The notes beneath the pieces were generated by a model that was given only the letters and a program-made list of their open reading frames with translations, had not been told where the DNA came from and ran no database searches. A stretch of 64,000 bases of DNA from Mycogone perniciosa. Its lineage: Eukaryota > Ascomycota > Sordariomycetes > Hypocreales > Hypocreaceae. The translations under genes were made by a program, and so were the position numbers. Location: contig JAOALB010000077.1 in NCBI GenBank assembly GCA_025331125.1, forward strand, positions 62,001 to 126,000. Direction: 5' to 3'. Positions 25,676-38,650 of the stretch are shown here, piece after piece. Numbering within the stretch: position 1 is the stretch's first letter; each line of letters begins with the position of its first letter.

Positions 25676-28481
25676 ATGTCTTCCAGCGATGCCGTGCCTC
25701 AGCCCGGTGTCTCGGGGTCATCTTCGAAAAACACAGAGCCGCTGGCTTGTGTGTCGTGCCGGGCGCGAAAGCTCAAGTGTGATCGCACAAGGCCGGCTTG
25801 TACCCGCTGTGTCAAGGTCAAGAATGAATGCGTGTATCCGGAGTCGAGGCGGAAGCCGACGTTCAAGCGGAGGAACGTCAAGGAGTTGGAGGCCCGATTA
25901 GGTATCTCGTTGCGAAACCTCAGTTGGCATGGCACGGCGACGGATGCTGACCGTTTTGATAGCCCAGGTTGAAGAGTATCTCACTCATGCGAACAAGGCC
26001 AATGACGAGATAAGCCCGTTGGATGAGCCTGAGATACCACTGGGCAACTTCCCCTTTCCGACTAACAACACAGGTCAGAGTTCCAGTGCTGGCGGCACAG
26101 ACCCCCAATTGTCCTTTGACATGCCTGGGTTTGATAGCCAGAATGAGCACATGTTTGGGCCTGGTGTCTCCGGTCAGCTGATGGGGCTTGGCATGTCCGA
26201 ATCCTTGCCCCCCTTCGAAATCATGGAAGAATTGTATGCTTTGTTTCCCCTACCTGCGTTTACTCGGAGGGCCAGTCGCCTAACACACGCAGGAACAATA
26301 TTTTCTTTGCCACTCACTATCACTACATTCCGGTCATCCACTCTGGCCGGTACTACCAAGCCTTCTATGGAGCCCCCCTGAGGAAACCACCCATGTGCTT
26401 GCAGTACGCCATATGGGCGTTGGCTGCAACTGAAAGTCCCAAATACGAGCAGTTAGCTGAACCCTTCTACAAGAGAGCCCGGCAGTATACCGAGGCCGAT
26501 GAAATGAAGGTGAGATCGATGGTTGTGCGGTTCGCAAGTCCCCGTTGTACCAGGCTGACTCGTCGGAAACCAGGGTGATGGGGAGCACTCCATCACAGTA
26601 GCCCATGCACAGGCTTGGGCCGTTATTACAGGCTATGAGGCCAAGTACATGCTATTCACCAGAGCGGCGATGAGCGCTGCTAGATGCACCCGGCTGGTGC
26701 AGATGTTGAGACTTGATAGACTTGATAAAGAAGATGATGACTATCCTCCAACGTTAGCTCCCGTTAGGGATTGGACTGAGTTGGAGGAGCGAAGGAGAGT
26801 ATTTTGGGGGGCCTTCACATTAGATGCCCATGCAAGCATATCAACAGGCTGGGCCAGTTTGTTCAACTCTGATGATGTGAGCTTTCTTGAATTATGTCGT
26901 GTGAGAATGAATAGCTAACTCATCAATCTTAGATAATGACCCGACTTCCAGCCTCTGAAGAAGCCTTCGCCTCAGGCCAGGAAGAGAAGACCTCATTCTT
27001 ATACGATGTGTTCAAAGGGGCACATTTCCATGGCTTCGGTGGTGCCATTGTCCTTTGTGAGGTCTTCAAGAATATCCTGCGTCACACTCACGGATTGAAC
27101 CCTGCCGACGAGCCCCAAGATATAATGCATGGCACCTTTTGGAAACGACATCGCGATCTAGACAACAAGCTGTCCAGCCTTTTCATGTTTTTGCCCGAGA
27201 AGTTACGACTTCCCCAGAATATGCGTGATCCCGCGGCGGTCCATACAAATCTCAATCTCCATGCCTCAGTTATTTCTTTACACCACGCTGCTCTTGAGAT
27301 GATAGACAAACATGGTTTGCCCGATGCCATCAAACAAAACATCATGTGTCGGTTGAGAACAGCTGCAGAAGAGATTGTCAACATTGTGAAGATGACGTCT
27401 CATCATACCGCAATCTTTGTATGTTCTCAAATCCATTCACTACGTTTTCTCTGACTGACCCCGAGAACAGAAAAGTCCGTTGTGCGCGATCTCTTTGTAT
27501 GGTGCCACAACTGTTTATGTCTATTTTGCAAAGAACGACCCAATCAGCGGCCTGAATCCTCTGGACATTTCCAACCTGGAGGTCATCATTAGTGCCATGG
27601 AAGCTATTGGGCGTGTGCATCAAATCACGCGCGCTTTCCTTCAACAAGCCTGCCTCGACATCGAACGTAATGGCCTCTCGTCAAGTATACGGCTGCCATC
27701 ACTGTCACAGTACCGCAACCTGTTTGGTGGTCCAATATCAAGTATTCCCTTGCTGGCTCGGACTTCGATATCAAAACACACAGAAATGTCTTCACCACTG
27801 CCTGGCAGGCTACCCCTAGCCAACTCCAGGGACACTGAATATCCCAAACACCCGAAAATGACTGAACCAGCCACGCAAGATTTGGCCCAAAGGGAGCGTT
27901 TTCATTCCCTGCTTGGTGCTGTAACGCGAAATTTGGCATCTGCATCCTCCGATTTTGCTAAAAACAAACGGAAACGAATGTCTCCGAGTCCTGGGCCGAG
28001 TACAATGACCAACCAGGGCTCATTAAGGACGGTATCTAACGATGGCACGGATAACAGCTCCAGCTTGCGGAAACAATTCATGAAATCATCCGCCGCTAAT
28101 CAACTGGGCGGCGGTGGCGGCATATGGAACATTGGGGATGTGACGACACGCGCTCAATCGGGCGATGGCGTTTTCGTCCTTCCGGATCGAACAACGAGTT
28201 CCTCGGCGTCTTCACCAGCAAACCGCGGGGCGGGCACTGAGACGCTGTCAGAAAGCAGTCACACTTCTCCCGGCCTGGGGCTTGGGAATACACCGGAAGA
28301 AAACAGGATAGACCTCCGACAGTTTCAAGGTCGCATCGCAACACCACTATGGCAGACGACTGAGGAAGGTGTCTTTGCACATATGACAGGCACGATTTCA
28401 GGCATGTCAGGCGATGGAAACGACCCATGGGTTTTAATGAACGGGAACCTGAACTGGGACAACGGCGGGTCGGCAGGTTGA
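25676..28481 (+). CDS. Zn2Cys6 transcription factor (fungal_trans type)
   Basis: Six exons: 25676..25901, 25963..26233, 26293..26509, 26574..26876, 26933..27418 and 27471..28481; phases close to give 837 residues. The zinc cluster has C25, C28, C35, C42, C45 and C52 in the exact CX2CX6CX6CX2CX6C spacing, followed by a basic linker and a short helical segment (NVKELEARLAQVEEYL) that may dimerise. The middle region (about 180-450) has the fungal-specific factor pattern, including PLRKPPMCLQYAIWALAA and ELEERRRVFWGAF. The C-terminal third is Ser/Thr/Gly-rich and probably the activation region. Family members of this size include developmental regulators such as OefC of aspergilli; orthology is only a guess. 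In-frame sequence extends upstream of the chosen ATG, but it lacks conserved character. Confidence 0.92.
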
Positions 28482-29453
28482 TAAAGCGGTCTGGGACTAC
28501 TATGATATAAAATCTTCGCATAGCGTGTTTGGTTTACAGGTCTTTTGGATTGGCGTTACCAAGGCGCAAGTTAATGTTTCTGGACGATGTACGATACCCA
28601 CTGAGTGTGGCGACACAGCTCATGTAGAGGCCATAGATAGCCGGAGCAGACGAGGCTTGATCTCATCTCTTCTGATTTGAAATAAGAGTGTGCTCTACTT
28701 CCTTCTACTATGCATTTTGTCCGTCTCTGGCGTTTGTCTCTCTTTACCAGATCGGATTAGCCAGTATCGGATTCGGATCGATACAGACCCTCTCATCTTC
28801 GAAGTATCTGGTACATGAGTACTTGGGGTTAACCTTCAACACCTGCCACTTCTCTTCACTTCGAGATTTCTCCCCTCGTTTTCCATTTCCATTCGATTTC
28901 CCTCATCAAATGGACCAACACAACTCTCGGGGCGATAAACAAACGCGTCACAGTAATGGATGATTACCTCACTCGGTCGTACAGGCATTGCCTAGGTGGA
29001 ATGGGTCTTGAGCAACGCATCGGACATGCTCCAAGACCCCGCGCGCGTTGTCCCGAGGTCTTCAACCAACGCCACGACAATGACAGGCCGACTTCAAGCG
29101 CTGCTGACTTGTCAAAAGGAATCCAACTCGCGGCTCCATTCCAACGATCTGCATATGAACAGAATTGCCGAAGAGGGTCTATTCTCGTGTGGGGTACATA
29201 TGTACGAGCACTCGTGCATAGATACATTACGGAGCAGTACTACTTGAGGCAAACCCCGGCTTCTGGACCCCAGTTGGCACCTTTTTGCTGCTCTAGATGC
29301 CACGTGCTTGCCGACGCGCCAACGTCCTTATCGAGCGAACTGACAGGCAAAAAAGCTTGGAGCTGAGGAGCGACTCTCAGTAGGACCGACATTGCAATTA
29401 GAGGAGAGCGGGCATTAGGAAAGGCAACAGAGAGAGAGAGCACACTCCACGAT
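28482..29453. other. Intergenic region between two Zn2Cys6 genes
   Basis: About 1 kb carrying the 3' UTR of the first regulator and the promoter of the second. An AGAGAGAGAG run sits just before the second start codon. No coding signal seen. Confidence 0.5.
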
Positions 29454-31377
29454 ATGTTGTCGCAGGCGGACGACGGCAAACATCGGCAATGCTGGGAGTG
29501 TCTCCGTCGTCGTCTAGATTGTGATGGCTGCTATCCCGTCTGCGATTGCTGTCGCTCCGCGGGCATTGTATGTCCTGGCTATGAGGACCGGAGACCGCTT
29601 ACGTGGGTTACTCCAGGCAATGTCAGCGTCACGCGGCTCCGAAGGGCAAGGACAGGCACGACGGAAGCTACTGCAAAAAAGAAGCAGCAACCTCAGCTGC
29701 CGTTGTCTCCACCGCCGGATACGACTCAGACACAGTCCGAGGATAATGCTTTTGCTATGACAGCCCTTACTGGTCCTGTGGCGAAGTCTGACTCAGCCTG
29801 CATTACTCCCGTTGATGATGACGATGAGGACGAGAACATTGTCATTAGTATTGAGGCCGACACTGAGACAGTATCATCGAGCAAAATGACGGACCTCACA
29901 CTCACTAGTCGACACCCATTGTGGAGCCGGACGGCTCTGCGACGAAACACGATATCTATACCCACTGACCTGCGGCCCCATGAATGGGATATCGTCGAGG
30001 CGATCGAATATTGTAGGCCCCATGGCCCTCATCCTGGAGAATTGGCATTCTTTGACTAATCCCCATAATAACCAGACAACGGCCAAGTATTCCCAATCAT
30101 CGACTCCCATCAGCTTTCGCCGAATGCATTCGCCAAACGTTTCGACCATGACAGGATACGCGATCTTGTGCCTTCCAACCGACACGGATTCATCTCTATA
30201 TCCCTTGGCTACCGCATCCTAGCCCTGACCCGGATACATCGCCTCAGCATTAACCCTCGCAATGCTGGCCCGGCTAGTCCTCTTTGGACAACCTTTTTCC
30301 GTCATGTCGGACTTGCCATGAATGCTCTCGGTACAGAGATTCGTGCTAACAATCCTCGTGGGCTGGGGAACATCTTCCAGAGCATTCACCTAATAGCTAG
30401 CTCAGAGGTTCGTCCCTACTGCAAATTAATCCGCCTTTCCCTCACCTGATGTTGTCTCACTCATCGATTTAGCTCTTCTTGCTCAACTCTCCTCATTGGC
30501 GAGCCCATGCCAGTGGGTTCCTATCCATTCTTAAGCAATACGGCGGCCTCTCTAAAATCCTAAAGAGCCGTGACATTCCGAAGCCTGTTATGCTAAGCTT
30601 TCTTGTGTAAGTATCGTCTCCCAAATGCTAAGCTTTGAGTTGCTCGTCGGATGTTTGTACTAATGTTGTTTTGCGCTGGGTAGTACATGTGTTGTCGCCA
30701 ATACTGCCAGCTCTCGGCAAAACCAAATCATTGAAGTATCTGAACTGGATGCTATGGACCTCTACAATCTTTATACCCTAACTATCTATCCGCCTTTCCT
30801 CTGTCCACCTGATCTCTTCCTTGATATCTTGCACATCAATCGCCTCCGGTTGCAATTACCAACTACCTCGCCAATTTACCCCACGACGTCGAGTCAATTA
30901 ACTCTTTGTGATATCTTGCACCATGTCGATGCTTTTTTACCACAAGATTGGATTAAGTCCTCAAAATTTCCCAACCAGCATGACTTCTTGCTCCTCTCGC
31001 GCATTTTTCAGTCCGCTGTGGCTTTGTACGCCTTATCGACACTATCGTGCACCTCCGACTGCCATACTGAAGAGTCTTGCCAGGATCTAAAACCGATTTA
31101 CCGTGCCCAGCTCTTCCAACTTCTAAACATGGCCATCAACTCTTCCGTGCTCATACATACCATATACTGGCCCGTGGTAATAGCTGGTTTCATGGCCGGA
31201 ACGGGGACTACAGAGGAGCGCGTTCTTGTGGAGCAACACCTGAACATTGGACTTCATGACCTTTACTCGGGGTCGGGGTCTCTGAAAGCCTTGGCGATAT
31301 TGAGAAGGTTTTGGGCATCTGGAAAGACAAGCTGGGATGACTGCTTCAAGGAGCCAAATGTCATTCTGTTCCCATAA
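29454..31377 (+). CDS. Zn2Cys6 transcription factor (fungal_trans_2 type)
   Basis: Four exons: 29454..30012, 30076..30407, 30473..30606 and 30684..31377; phases close to give 572 residues. The zinc cluster CWECLRRRLDC..C.CC..C has C13, C16, C23, C30, C33 and C40 in CX2CX6CX6CX2CX6C spacing. An acidic run (DDDDEDEN) follows the linker. The remainder (SLGYRILALTRIHR, FFRHVGLAMNALG, HWRAHASGFLSILKQYGG and the C-terminal YRAQLFQLLNMAI..VVIAGFMAGT) has the helical pattern of the second fungal regulator domain family. The first basic turn (LRRRLD) is usual for the class. Target unknown. It follows the previous regulator in the same orientation, but the two differ in middle-domain class, so they are not a recent tandem duplication. 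Confidence 0.9.
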
Positions 31378-33417
31378 CGTATCTGATGAACAGCATCATG
31401 ATGACTATTTTCACCTGATCCTTCCAACAATATCGGAATGGCTAGGCCTGGATCATTAACGCAGAACAGTATTCTGGAGAACTCACCGCGAGCTGTTCAT
31501 CCCCAAATCTCGCTCGCTCGCTAGTTCGACTACCTGTCACGCTGTTGTCACACCAAGAGGCAGCCAACATACCGGAAGGCTGTGTGCTGTATTACCCACC
31601 TATGGTATCTATTCATAATTATGCAAGCGAAAGTTAGAACGACCTATGGTGGGCTACCTTGGCTCTGCTAACGCCGACAAAGTGAATGGCACTGGAAACC
31701 ATGAGGAATCAATCGCGTCCTTTTGATCCCACGCCCAGCTGCCACGTTCCTGCGAAGTTCCCCGAGAAGTACACCTGCAATACCCCAGTGATTCGAACCA
31801 TTCGAAAGTGGAGAGCTTGGCGACTCGGGGAACGAGAGCTGAAAGGGAATTACTTCGTCACAATCTGCTGTGTAACCCGAACGAAGCAAAGGCGGGGTTT
31901 CTGCCACCTGTGTGAGGCTGTATGGACTTTGAGTTGACTTGTTACGGGTTTGACTGTCGACTCGTATCTGGCTGTTGTATGAGCCGGGATCTTGAGAAAT
32001 CAGTTCAACAAGCATCTAAACCGCCAGTTCTGTTCAGTGTGATTGTCTATACGGAGTACGGAGTATTATGAGCTGCTTGAAAGGAGCATCGGAATCAGCA
32101 TTGCTTGGAAGATAGGATGACTCAGCCAATTGCCCGAATACGAGAGTAATACAGCTAGTAGTACTCCGTACTAGTACTAGTAATAATATCACTGTACGGA
32201 GTACGAGTGTGTCCATATCTAGACATGGGCATTGTGCCTAATAATACCAGCAACTATATAGTATGGAATAACTGCTCATGCTATGCCAAAAACTGGACGA
32301 AAGTGAATGACGCAGATCCGATCAGCCGCTGTCAAACAGGACGGAGAAAACCTTACAGATCTGCCAGATGGATTTAGACTATTACTCCGGAAAACTACAT
32401 ACGACGGAGGTCTCCTTGATTGGATGGATCTGTGTACATTTGAAGATCCTGAACAAAAATTGCACAAGCCGACTCATCATCATATCCATCGCCACTCGCG
32501 TTTTATCCCCAAACGGGAGTGCCGGAGTTCATTTTTCCACCTCAGGCGTTTAGTCCGCCGCGCGTTTGTCAGGCTATTGATGATGGCCTGACAGCCTTGG
32601 CTATGTCTTTAGGCTTAGCCCTAAGCAGTCTATTCTCTTCGTTATCCCCATTTATGCTACGGGGTGTTTTGGTTGCTTCGGGTGCTTCGGGTGCTTTTTG
32701 TGACTTGCTTGTGCAAATAATGTGAACAGTATTGTTGGTTTCATTGTCAAATTTTATGATCCCAAGAAATCCTTCGTTTGGTAATTTCCTTATCATACTT
32801 AGCTGCCCCCTTAAGTGGTTTCTTGGCTCAGCAATGACTTGCTCGCAGCAATTGACCGATCGGTCTGGTCATCTTTTCCTATCTTTGACTGTGCTGACTC
32901 TGTCAAGATACTAGTCTAATAGCCTCGTCATCCTGCCGATGCTGCCGATCTGCAGAGCATCGCATCACGTTGCATCTCCGTGGCCATCGGGTTTTGGTTC
33001 CTTTCCTTTTGTATTTACGCCCGAATACCCCCCCGCATTCATTGTCAGTTTCTTTTTTATTTCCGTGTGGCAGTGCCTCCATCTTCATTCCATATACATA
33101 CATATATTGCAACGGCCGTTTCCTTTTTGCAGTCGTGGCGTTGATGCGAATATTCTGGTGACGAATCCTCTGCACTTGGATCCCGAACTAGTGTCCGTGG
33201 CTCAGCAATTTATAGCCCATCTGCCGTCTGAACCGTTCTTATACCATCTACTATTCTTTATTATTATATACTACCCGGGGCAGACATAGCAAGGCTGGAT
33301 GACTTGGTATCGTTTGTGAGGATTGTTGGTATTGTTCGACTTCAACAGTGTCTCGGTTGTGTAACCGGCACCTTTTTGGAAACTTGATATCATTGGAACA
33401 CAGATCTTTTTGGCAGC
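31378..33417. other. 2-kb intergenic region
   Basis: Holds GTAC-heptamer copies at 32050, 32161 and 32194 and a long pyrimidine-rich stretch (32990-33160) typical of fungal promoters ahead of the protease gene. A short ORF series at 32224-32720 shows no recognisable domain and is interrupted by stops. Confidence 0.5.
32050..32065 (+). repeat. TACGGAG tandem heptamer
   Basis: TACGGAGTACGGAGTA. Further single GTAC-NNN-GTAC copies lie at 32161 and 32194, so three fall within 160 bp. Confidence 0.9.
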
Positions 33418-34907
33418 ATGAGATTAACGGACGCTGTTCTGTTGACTTTCGTCGCTACGTTCTCAAGCGGGGGAGCTCTATCATTGCAACGACAGCAAGA
33501 CGATTCGCCTCGCGTGGTCCACCTCAATCTCCAACGGAATCAGATACCAGACCCTGTCCAGCATGACAAGAACAGGTTACGGAGACAGAGTGGCACCATT
33601 ACTTCCACACTGGACAATATGGTTTGTCTCCTTTCTCACTCCCTTCCCCTCGTCGTTCTCGTACTCACGACCTTGTCTAAAAGGGCACACTCTATTTCAT
33701 CAACGCATCTATAGGAACTCCTCCCCAGAATATTCGGCTCCACTTGGATACCGGCAGCAGTGACCTCTGGGTCAACACGCCGTCATCAACACTATGCGAT
33801 ACGCGGGCTAATTCGTGCGATCGGTCGGGCTTGTACACAGCAAACTCGTCCTCGACATACAATTACCTTGGCAGCTACTTCAACATTTCTTACCTTGACG
33901 GCTCGGGTGCGTCTGGGGATTATGTGACGGACAGGATAAACGTATCGGGGAACAACATCCCCAACTTCCAGTTCGGCATTGGATATGTCAGTACGTCCAC
34001 GCAGAACATCCTCGGCATTGGGTATCCCGCGAATGAAGTGCAGGTGACTCGATCCCGCAGGAATGCGTATAACAACCTACCGGCAAGCATGGTGGCGCAG
34101 GGGTTGATTGCTTCCAATGTGTACAGCCTTTGGCTTAATGACCTGGAGTCTGACACAGGCAGTATCCTCTTTGGCGGCGTCGATCGATCCAAGTATCATG
34201 GCGATCTTGTTACCCTGCCAATCCAGAGATCCAGGCCTACCTTTTCCGAATTCTTCGTCACTATGACTGGGCTTAGTATAGGCTCTACGAGTGTGGTGGA
34301 TGACCAGGCCCTCGGTGTGCTGCTCGACTCTGGGGCGTCGCTTACGTACCTCCCCGATGACCTCGCCAAGTCGATATACAACGTGGTCAACGCCAGCTAC
34401 CAAGAGGCCCAAGGCGTGGCTTTGGTGCCCTGCAGCCTAGGCAGTCAAAACATCGACATGACGTTCCGCTTTAGCTCACCCGCATCCATCGCCGTTCCCA
34501 TGAGCGAGCTCGTTCTAGGCATCACAGACGCAGCAGGCCAAGAAGTCAGGCTCCCCGACGGCGTACAGGCGTGTCTATTTGGCATTGTCCCAGCGGGGAA
34601 TTCGTCGAGTGTGCTAGGAGATACGTTCCTACGGAGCGCGTATGTGGTGTATGATCTAGAAAACAACGAGATCTCGCTGGCGCAGAGCAATCTCAACGCA
34701 ACGAGCTCCAATGTGGTGGGGATCCAGAGTGGTACGAGAACATTGCCGTTCGCGGTGGCGGCGTCTAATCCTGTGCTTGCTCAGTCTGGTCTTCCTGGGA
34801 ATGGCCGGGCGATACAGAATGGCAGCCCTGCTTTGCGTGCGAGTGCTCCTGGGATGCTCGTGGGAGTGATCACGGCGATGACTGTGCTTGCTAGCTATCT
34901 CGTATAG
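33418..34907 (+). CDS. opsB: GPI-anchored aspartic protease (yapsin / OPSB type)
   Basis: Secretory-pathway aspartic endopeptidase held at the plasma membrane or wall. Two exons, 33418..33621 and 33684..34907, give 475 residues. A signal peptide occupies residues 1-20. A propeptide ends near KNRLRRQ, a likely Kex2-type processing site. Catalytic motifs are DTGSSDLW (D90) and DSGAS (D283). The conserved Tyr-flap region (GSYFNISYLDGSGASGDYVTD) and the YVVYDLENNEISLAQ strand are present. The C-terminus is Ser/Asn/Ala-rich and ends in a hydrophobic tail (GMLVGVITAMTVLASYLV), as expected for a GPI-attachment signal. The gene symbol rests on resemblance to aspergillus opsB; other yapsin paralogues are possible. 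Confidence 0.92.
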
Positions 34908-35535
34908 CTGCAGTGAGGTGTCTCAGTTGTGAGAAAATTGGCGTTATTTTCAGTCTCAAGATCCCTCTATATACTCCATGTATACGAGTATGGCGTATTA
35001 TGGGGGATTTTCATCCATTTCATCGGCATTGCAGCGGCGTTGGTATTATTCATGGGGGTTCGGTTTGGAGCTGGAGATATATCTTCCATCCTTTTGTTGG
35101 ACTAGCATGGGAGGCGTTTGCATTAAACGGGTCAAGGAAGATACACAGAAGGGTTCAATCGCTTAAATAGAGGGCAAACTGAGGATGAGGGAGTTGGAGG
35201 AGTTTGTTACAATCTTGTTTCTGAAAGGATTCTGGTGGCGGCGTTCTCCTCGCCGAATCGGTGCCGAAACGCCCCGCTCCGATATGTCCGTCTTAACTTG
35301 ACGGCATAGATTGAGCTGATGGCTCCCAAAATGCAGTTATAATTTCGGATTTTAGACAAGTACTCCGTGTGTAGCTAGTTCGCTGTGTATACGGAGCAGT
35401 TGTGGTGAAATTTGAGGGCTTGTGGTATAAATGAGCAGCCCTTGCTACATCACAGCCCATCATCCCAGATCGTTACACTGTCACTCTCACCATTCTATAA
35501 TAAACTTAACACAATCAACAGGTAATCTATTTTTA
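34908..35535. other. Intergenic region upstream of the PEBP gene
   Basis: About 630 bp holding the protease 3' UTR and the PEBP promoter. Only scattered GTACTCC/ACGGAG fragments (35361, 35388) and the TATA box at 35426 stand out. Confidence 0.5.
35426..35431 (+). promoter_or_regulatory. Probable TATA box of the PEBP gene
   Basis: TATAAA 105 bp upstream of the start codon at 35536. Confidence 0.5.
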
Positions 35536-36288
35536 ATGTTGTCTTTCGTCGAAGTAGGCATCAGCTGGCTCTTTGCCAATGCCAAAGGCCGCGATGCCAA
35601 AGCCTTCACCACCGGACCGGCCTTCCAGTCGTGCCGCCAGCCCACCATACGTATTACCTCCCCGGACTGCGGCCCGGACGGCGCAAGTCTTGGCCCGACT
35701 TACATGCACGGCGGAGGTGAGGACAGCCGCGGCAGAGTTCCTGAGTTGCAGTGGGAGTCCGTGGATGGCGTCAAGGAGTGGTTGCTCATATCGGAGGACC
35801 CGGATGCGCCGCTCCCAACGCCGATATGCCATGGGTAAGTTTGATGGGTTTGACGTTGTGAAGGAATTGAAGAAAGGATAACTAGAAACTGAAACTTGGA
35901 GGTAGGATTTTTCTCGGACTTTCTAAAGACAGGTTGAGCGTTGAAAATAGCGACTTTCAGTCGGGGGATGAGGAGGAACAGTCCACACGCCTCAATGGAG
36001 GGTTTCATTATGGCGTGAATCGCCGTGGGAGTATTTACATCCCGCCTCGGCCGCTCCTTAATCATGGAATTCATCGCTGTAAGCCTCTCCCTGTGTCAAC
36101 AGATTCATGCAGATGGAACTAAACAGACCACTTGGCTAGACTTTTTCGACATCATTGCTCTAAGTGAGCCCCTGGATCCCCAATTCGTAGCCTCAAAACC
36201 CAATCGGGACCAGGTTGCACGAGCCATCACTGGAAAGGTATTGTCTTGGGGAAGGTGGACAGGCCAATGTGAGCGGAGGTGGCAGTGA
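35536..36288 (+). CDS. Phosphatidylethanolamine-binding protein (PEBP/RKIP family)
   Basis: Three exons, 35536..35834, 35906..36078 and 36140..36288; phases close to give 206 residues. The two PEBP ligand-pocket signatures are present: DPDAP (88-92) within WLLISEDPDAPLPTPICHG, and GIHR (154-157) within LLNHGIHRYFF. Family members bind phospholipid head groups or act as inhibitors of kinases and proteases; the fungal cytosolic forms are largely uncharacterised. No signal peptide. The stop codon is 58 bp from that of the convergent oxygenase gene, so the mature transcripts probably overlap at their 3' ends. Confidence 0.9.
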
Positions 36289-36346
36289 GGTAGTTTGACC
36301 TGAGAGGCCTATTTTGAACTTTCGAATTCCGTTTTTAGACCAGATA

Positions 36347-37408
36347 TCACTGAATGCGTCCAAAGCTCCAAATGTTCAACCCAACCTTGACGCCCTTCTT
36401 GACCGGCAGCCCAGCATGCCACGTCTCATCGTACCCTTTCCCATCTGACGCAAAGTTCTCCCAATACACCGCATTCCCTGGGATCGCTTTGAACGTCGTC
36501 CCCATCTGTCGCTCAGATTCGTGGGCGATCTCCCCCGGGTGAGCATCACCACCATGGCTACCTCCACACTCCACCAATTCGCACCATCGGGCTGTTCCCT
36601 GTTCTTCCCTCGTTTCGAGCAGTGGAAACTCCGTCCCTCCGCCCTCTAGATCCTCCGTAGCATCTACCCACACCATGAAGCTACTCACGCGGCCCCAACC
36701 CCTGGTGTTACCACTCCAGTCGAAGTGATGGTTATAATGCCCGCCAGCGATGTACCTCTGCGTACGCAGCCGCTCAACCCATACGTCGCGCCGCCATCCC
36801 TGGAAAGCTCGCGCGCGGGCCTCTATACATCGCACTGTTTCGGTCCGAGGAATCAGAGCCACGGCTGAGTCTCTTACCGCAGTATCGCGGTGTGTGGAAC
36901 TGGAGTCATGTGTAATGGTTGATGGTTCAAAGATGGGCTCACTGTTACAAACTCTATGAGTATCATTCCTGTGTAGCCTTGAAATTTCCACAGCGATATA
37001 TCATGAATTGAGACCAATATCCCCCGTGGCATACCTTATGTCAAGTAAATGCCTCCTCTCATCCTCACTCAAAAATCCCTCCAGGTACACAACCAGCGGC
37101 TCACGACTCAAAATGCGCACGCCGTAAGAATCAGACGGACACGCCGGTGCCGTATCGTTCGGATTGTCTAATGCGAGTAACGACTCGTTAAGTTGCGGGT
37201 GCGGTGACAGCTTTGAGCCGCGATTCTGCTGTGGGAAGAGAATTTCGCTGATGGGGTTCGCTAGGAATAGCAACACGGCGAGGATTCCGACTATGTATGA
37301 GAGCATGCCTCTTATCCTTCGTCTTTTTTCCCTGTGAAAAGCGAGTGACTGGGGAATTGCGTGGTGTGAGCGTGACAGTGAGAGTGAGAGGCTGGTTGAG
37401 CTCAGCAT
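36347..37408 (-). CDS. Prolyl-4-hydroxylase-like 2-oxoglutarate/Fe(II) oxygenase, membrane-anchored
   Basis: Two exons, 37408..37035 and 36941..36347, giving 322 residues. A basic patch (REKRRRIR) precedes a hydrophobic segment at about 35-58, predicting a type II signal anchor with the catalytic part in the lumen. The oxygenase fold is in the second half: HYNHHFDW supplies the iron ligands H197 and D199, GGGTEFP is the conserved turn, and TWHAGLPVKKGVKVGLNIW supplies H300 and the co-substrate Lys at about 310. This matches the procollagen-proline dioxygenase family; the substrate in fungi is unknown. The start could instead be Met at 37306, which would remove the basic patch but keep the anchor; 37408 is preferred because of the patch. 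Confidence 0.88.
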
Positions 37409-38633
37409 GATGATGATGTGTCTGAGACGATGAGTTATGATGCTCAAAATTACCACGTGACTACTAACCTGGAGTTTCAAGGACAACCACAACTTCCAAC
37501 AAAACATGGAAACTTAGTGAACAGATAGTAATACATTACTGCTCTGCGAATGAAGGTTAGCTCAATTAATTCAACTGATGATTTTATTCATGAATATTAT
37601 AGTGTAGCCACAAGATATCAATGGATGCGTAGACTAGATGGTAATTGGAGTAGCAATAATAGTAGTACCATTGTAATACGCCGCCAACAAGTCAGGCTTC
37701 CTGAGTCAAGAATTGAACTAATATAATAGCATTTGCCTTAAGCACACCTGGAAAATAGTTGGTCGCCGGCAATCGGTGTAGATTGTTCTAAGCCGTGGAG
37801 GGGCGGAACATGATCGTATTCGTAGAAGAAGCGTGGCAAATCGATGAACCAGTCAAGCGTATATCGGCGATTCGTGTGGATATGGCGCATCTAGAAGGAC
37901 TCAATCAATGTCATCAGAAAGCTAGTTTTGACGAAGCCGAAAGGTTGGGCATCAAAGGCCCCGCCCAAAGCTCTAGGCCAGCAGGCATTTGTTGCTCTCT
38001 GCCGTGTGGATCTCGTATTTGCATGTTCTGATGTTATTCGGGCCACTATCGTGCAGATTGCGCCCGCAAGCATGCAAGACGAGTAATGGGCTGCAGTCAG
38101 AGAAAGATTGTGCAAAGATTCGGCAGAGAGCAGAGACAATGAACCAGAAACAACAAGGGCAGGGCTATACACCTTGTCACATAAACCCTTACCCATCTCC
38201 ACCTTACTAATTCACCGAGATTGAGATTACGATTACTACGCCCGTAAGACTGCAAGCACTTTATTGCAGCCCTATAAAAGGAAAGTTCTAAGAGAGAACA
38301 GAGGCAACCAACCGTTCCAAAAGCCACAAACACTGTGCATCCTACCCTATTGCATGGGCCCTTGGTCAACTCCACAGCAGCTCACCGACAATTTCATAAT
38401 CTTTATTTGGAATACCCAATGGTAGCAAGTTTGCCAAGAGAGCCCACGTCTACCCTATACGCGATCGCGGCTTACACGAGAAACATGAAAAGAGCTATGC
38501 TTTTAACTTCCTGTGGTAGGTCAATGAATACGATCGCACGTACTCCGTATGTCAAGCTGTTTTTTTATTGGACACAAATGTCTCGCTCAGACATCACCGG
38601 CGTGGGTCGACGATGGGGGTATGTCAGATATAT

Positions 38634-38650
38634 TACGGAGTACGGAGTAC
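38634..38650 (+). repeat. TACGGAG tandem heptamer
   Basis: TACGGAGTACGGAGTAC, two overlapping units; a single GTACTCCGTAT copy lies 90 bp upstream at 38540. Confidence 0.9.

Noticed and set aside
32224..32725. Series of short ORFs upstream of the protease gene
   Set aside because: Several frames contain protein-like fragments, but no combination of plausible introns gave a continuous recognisable protein.
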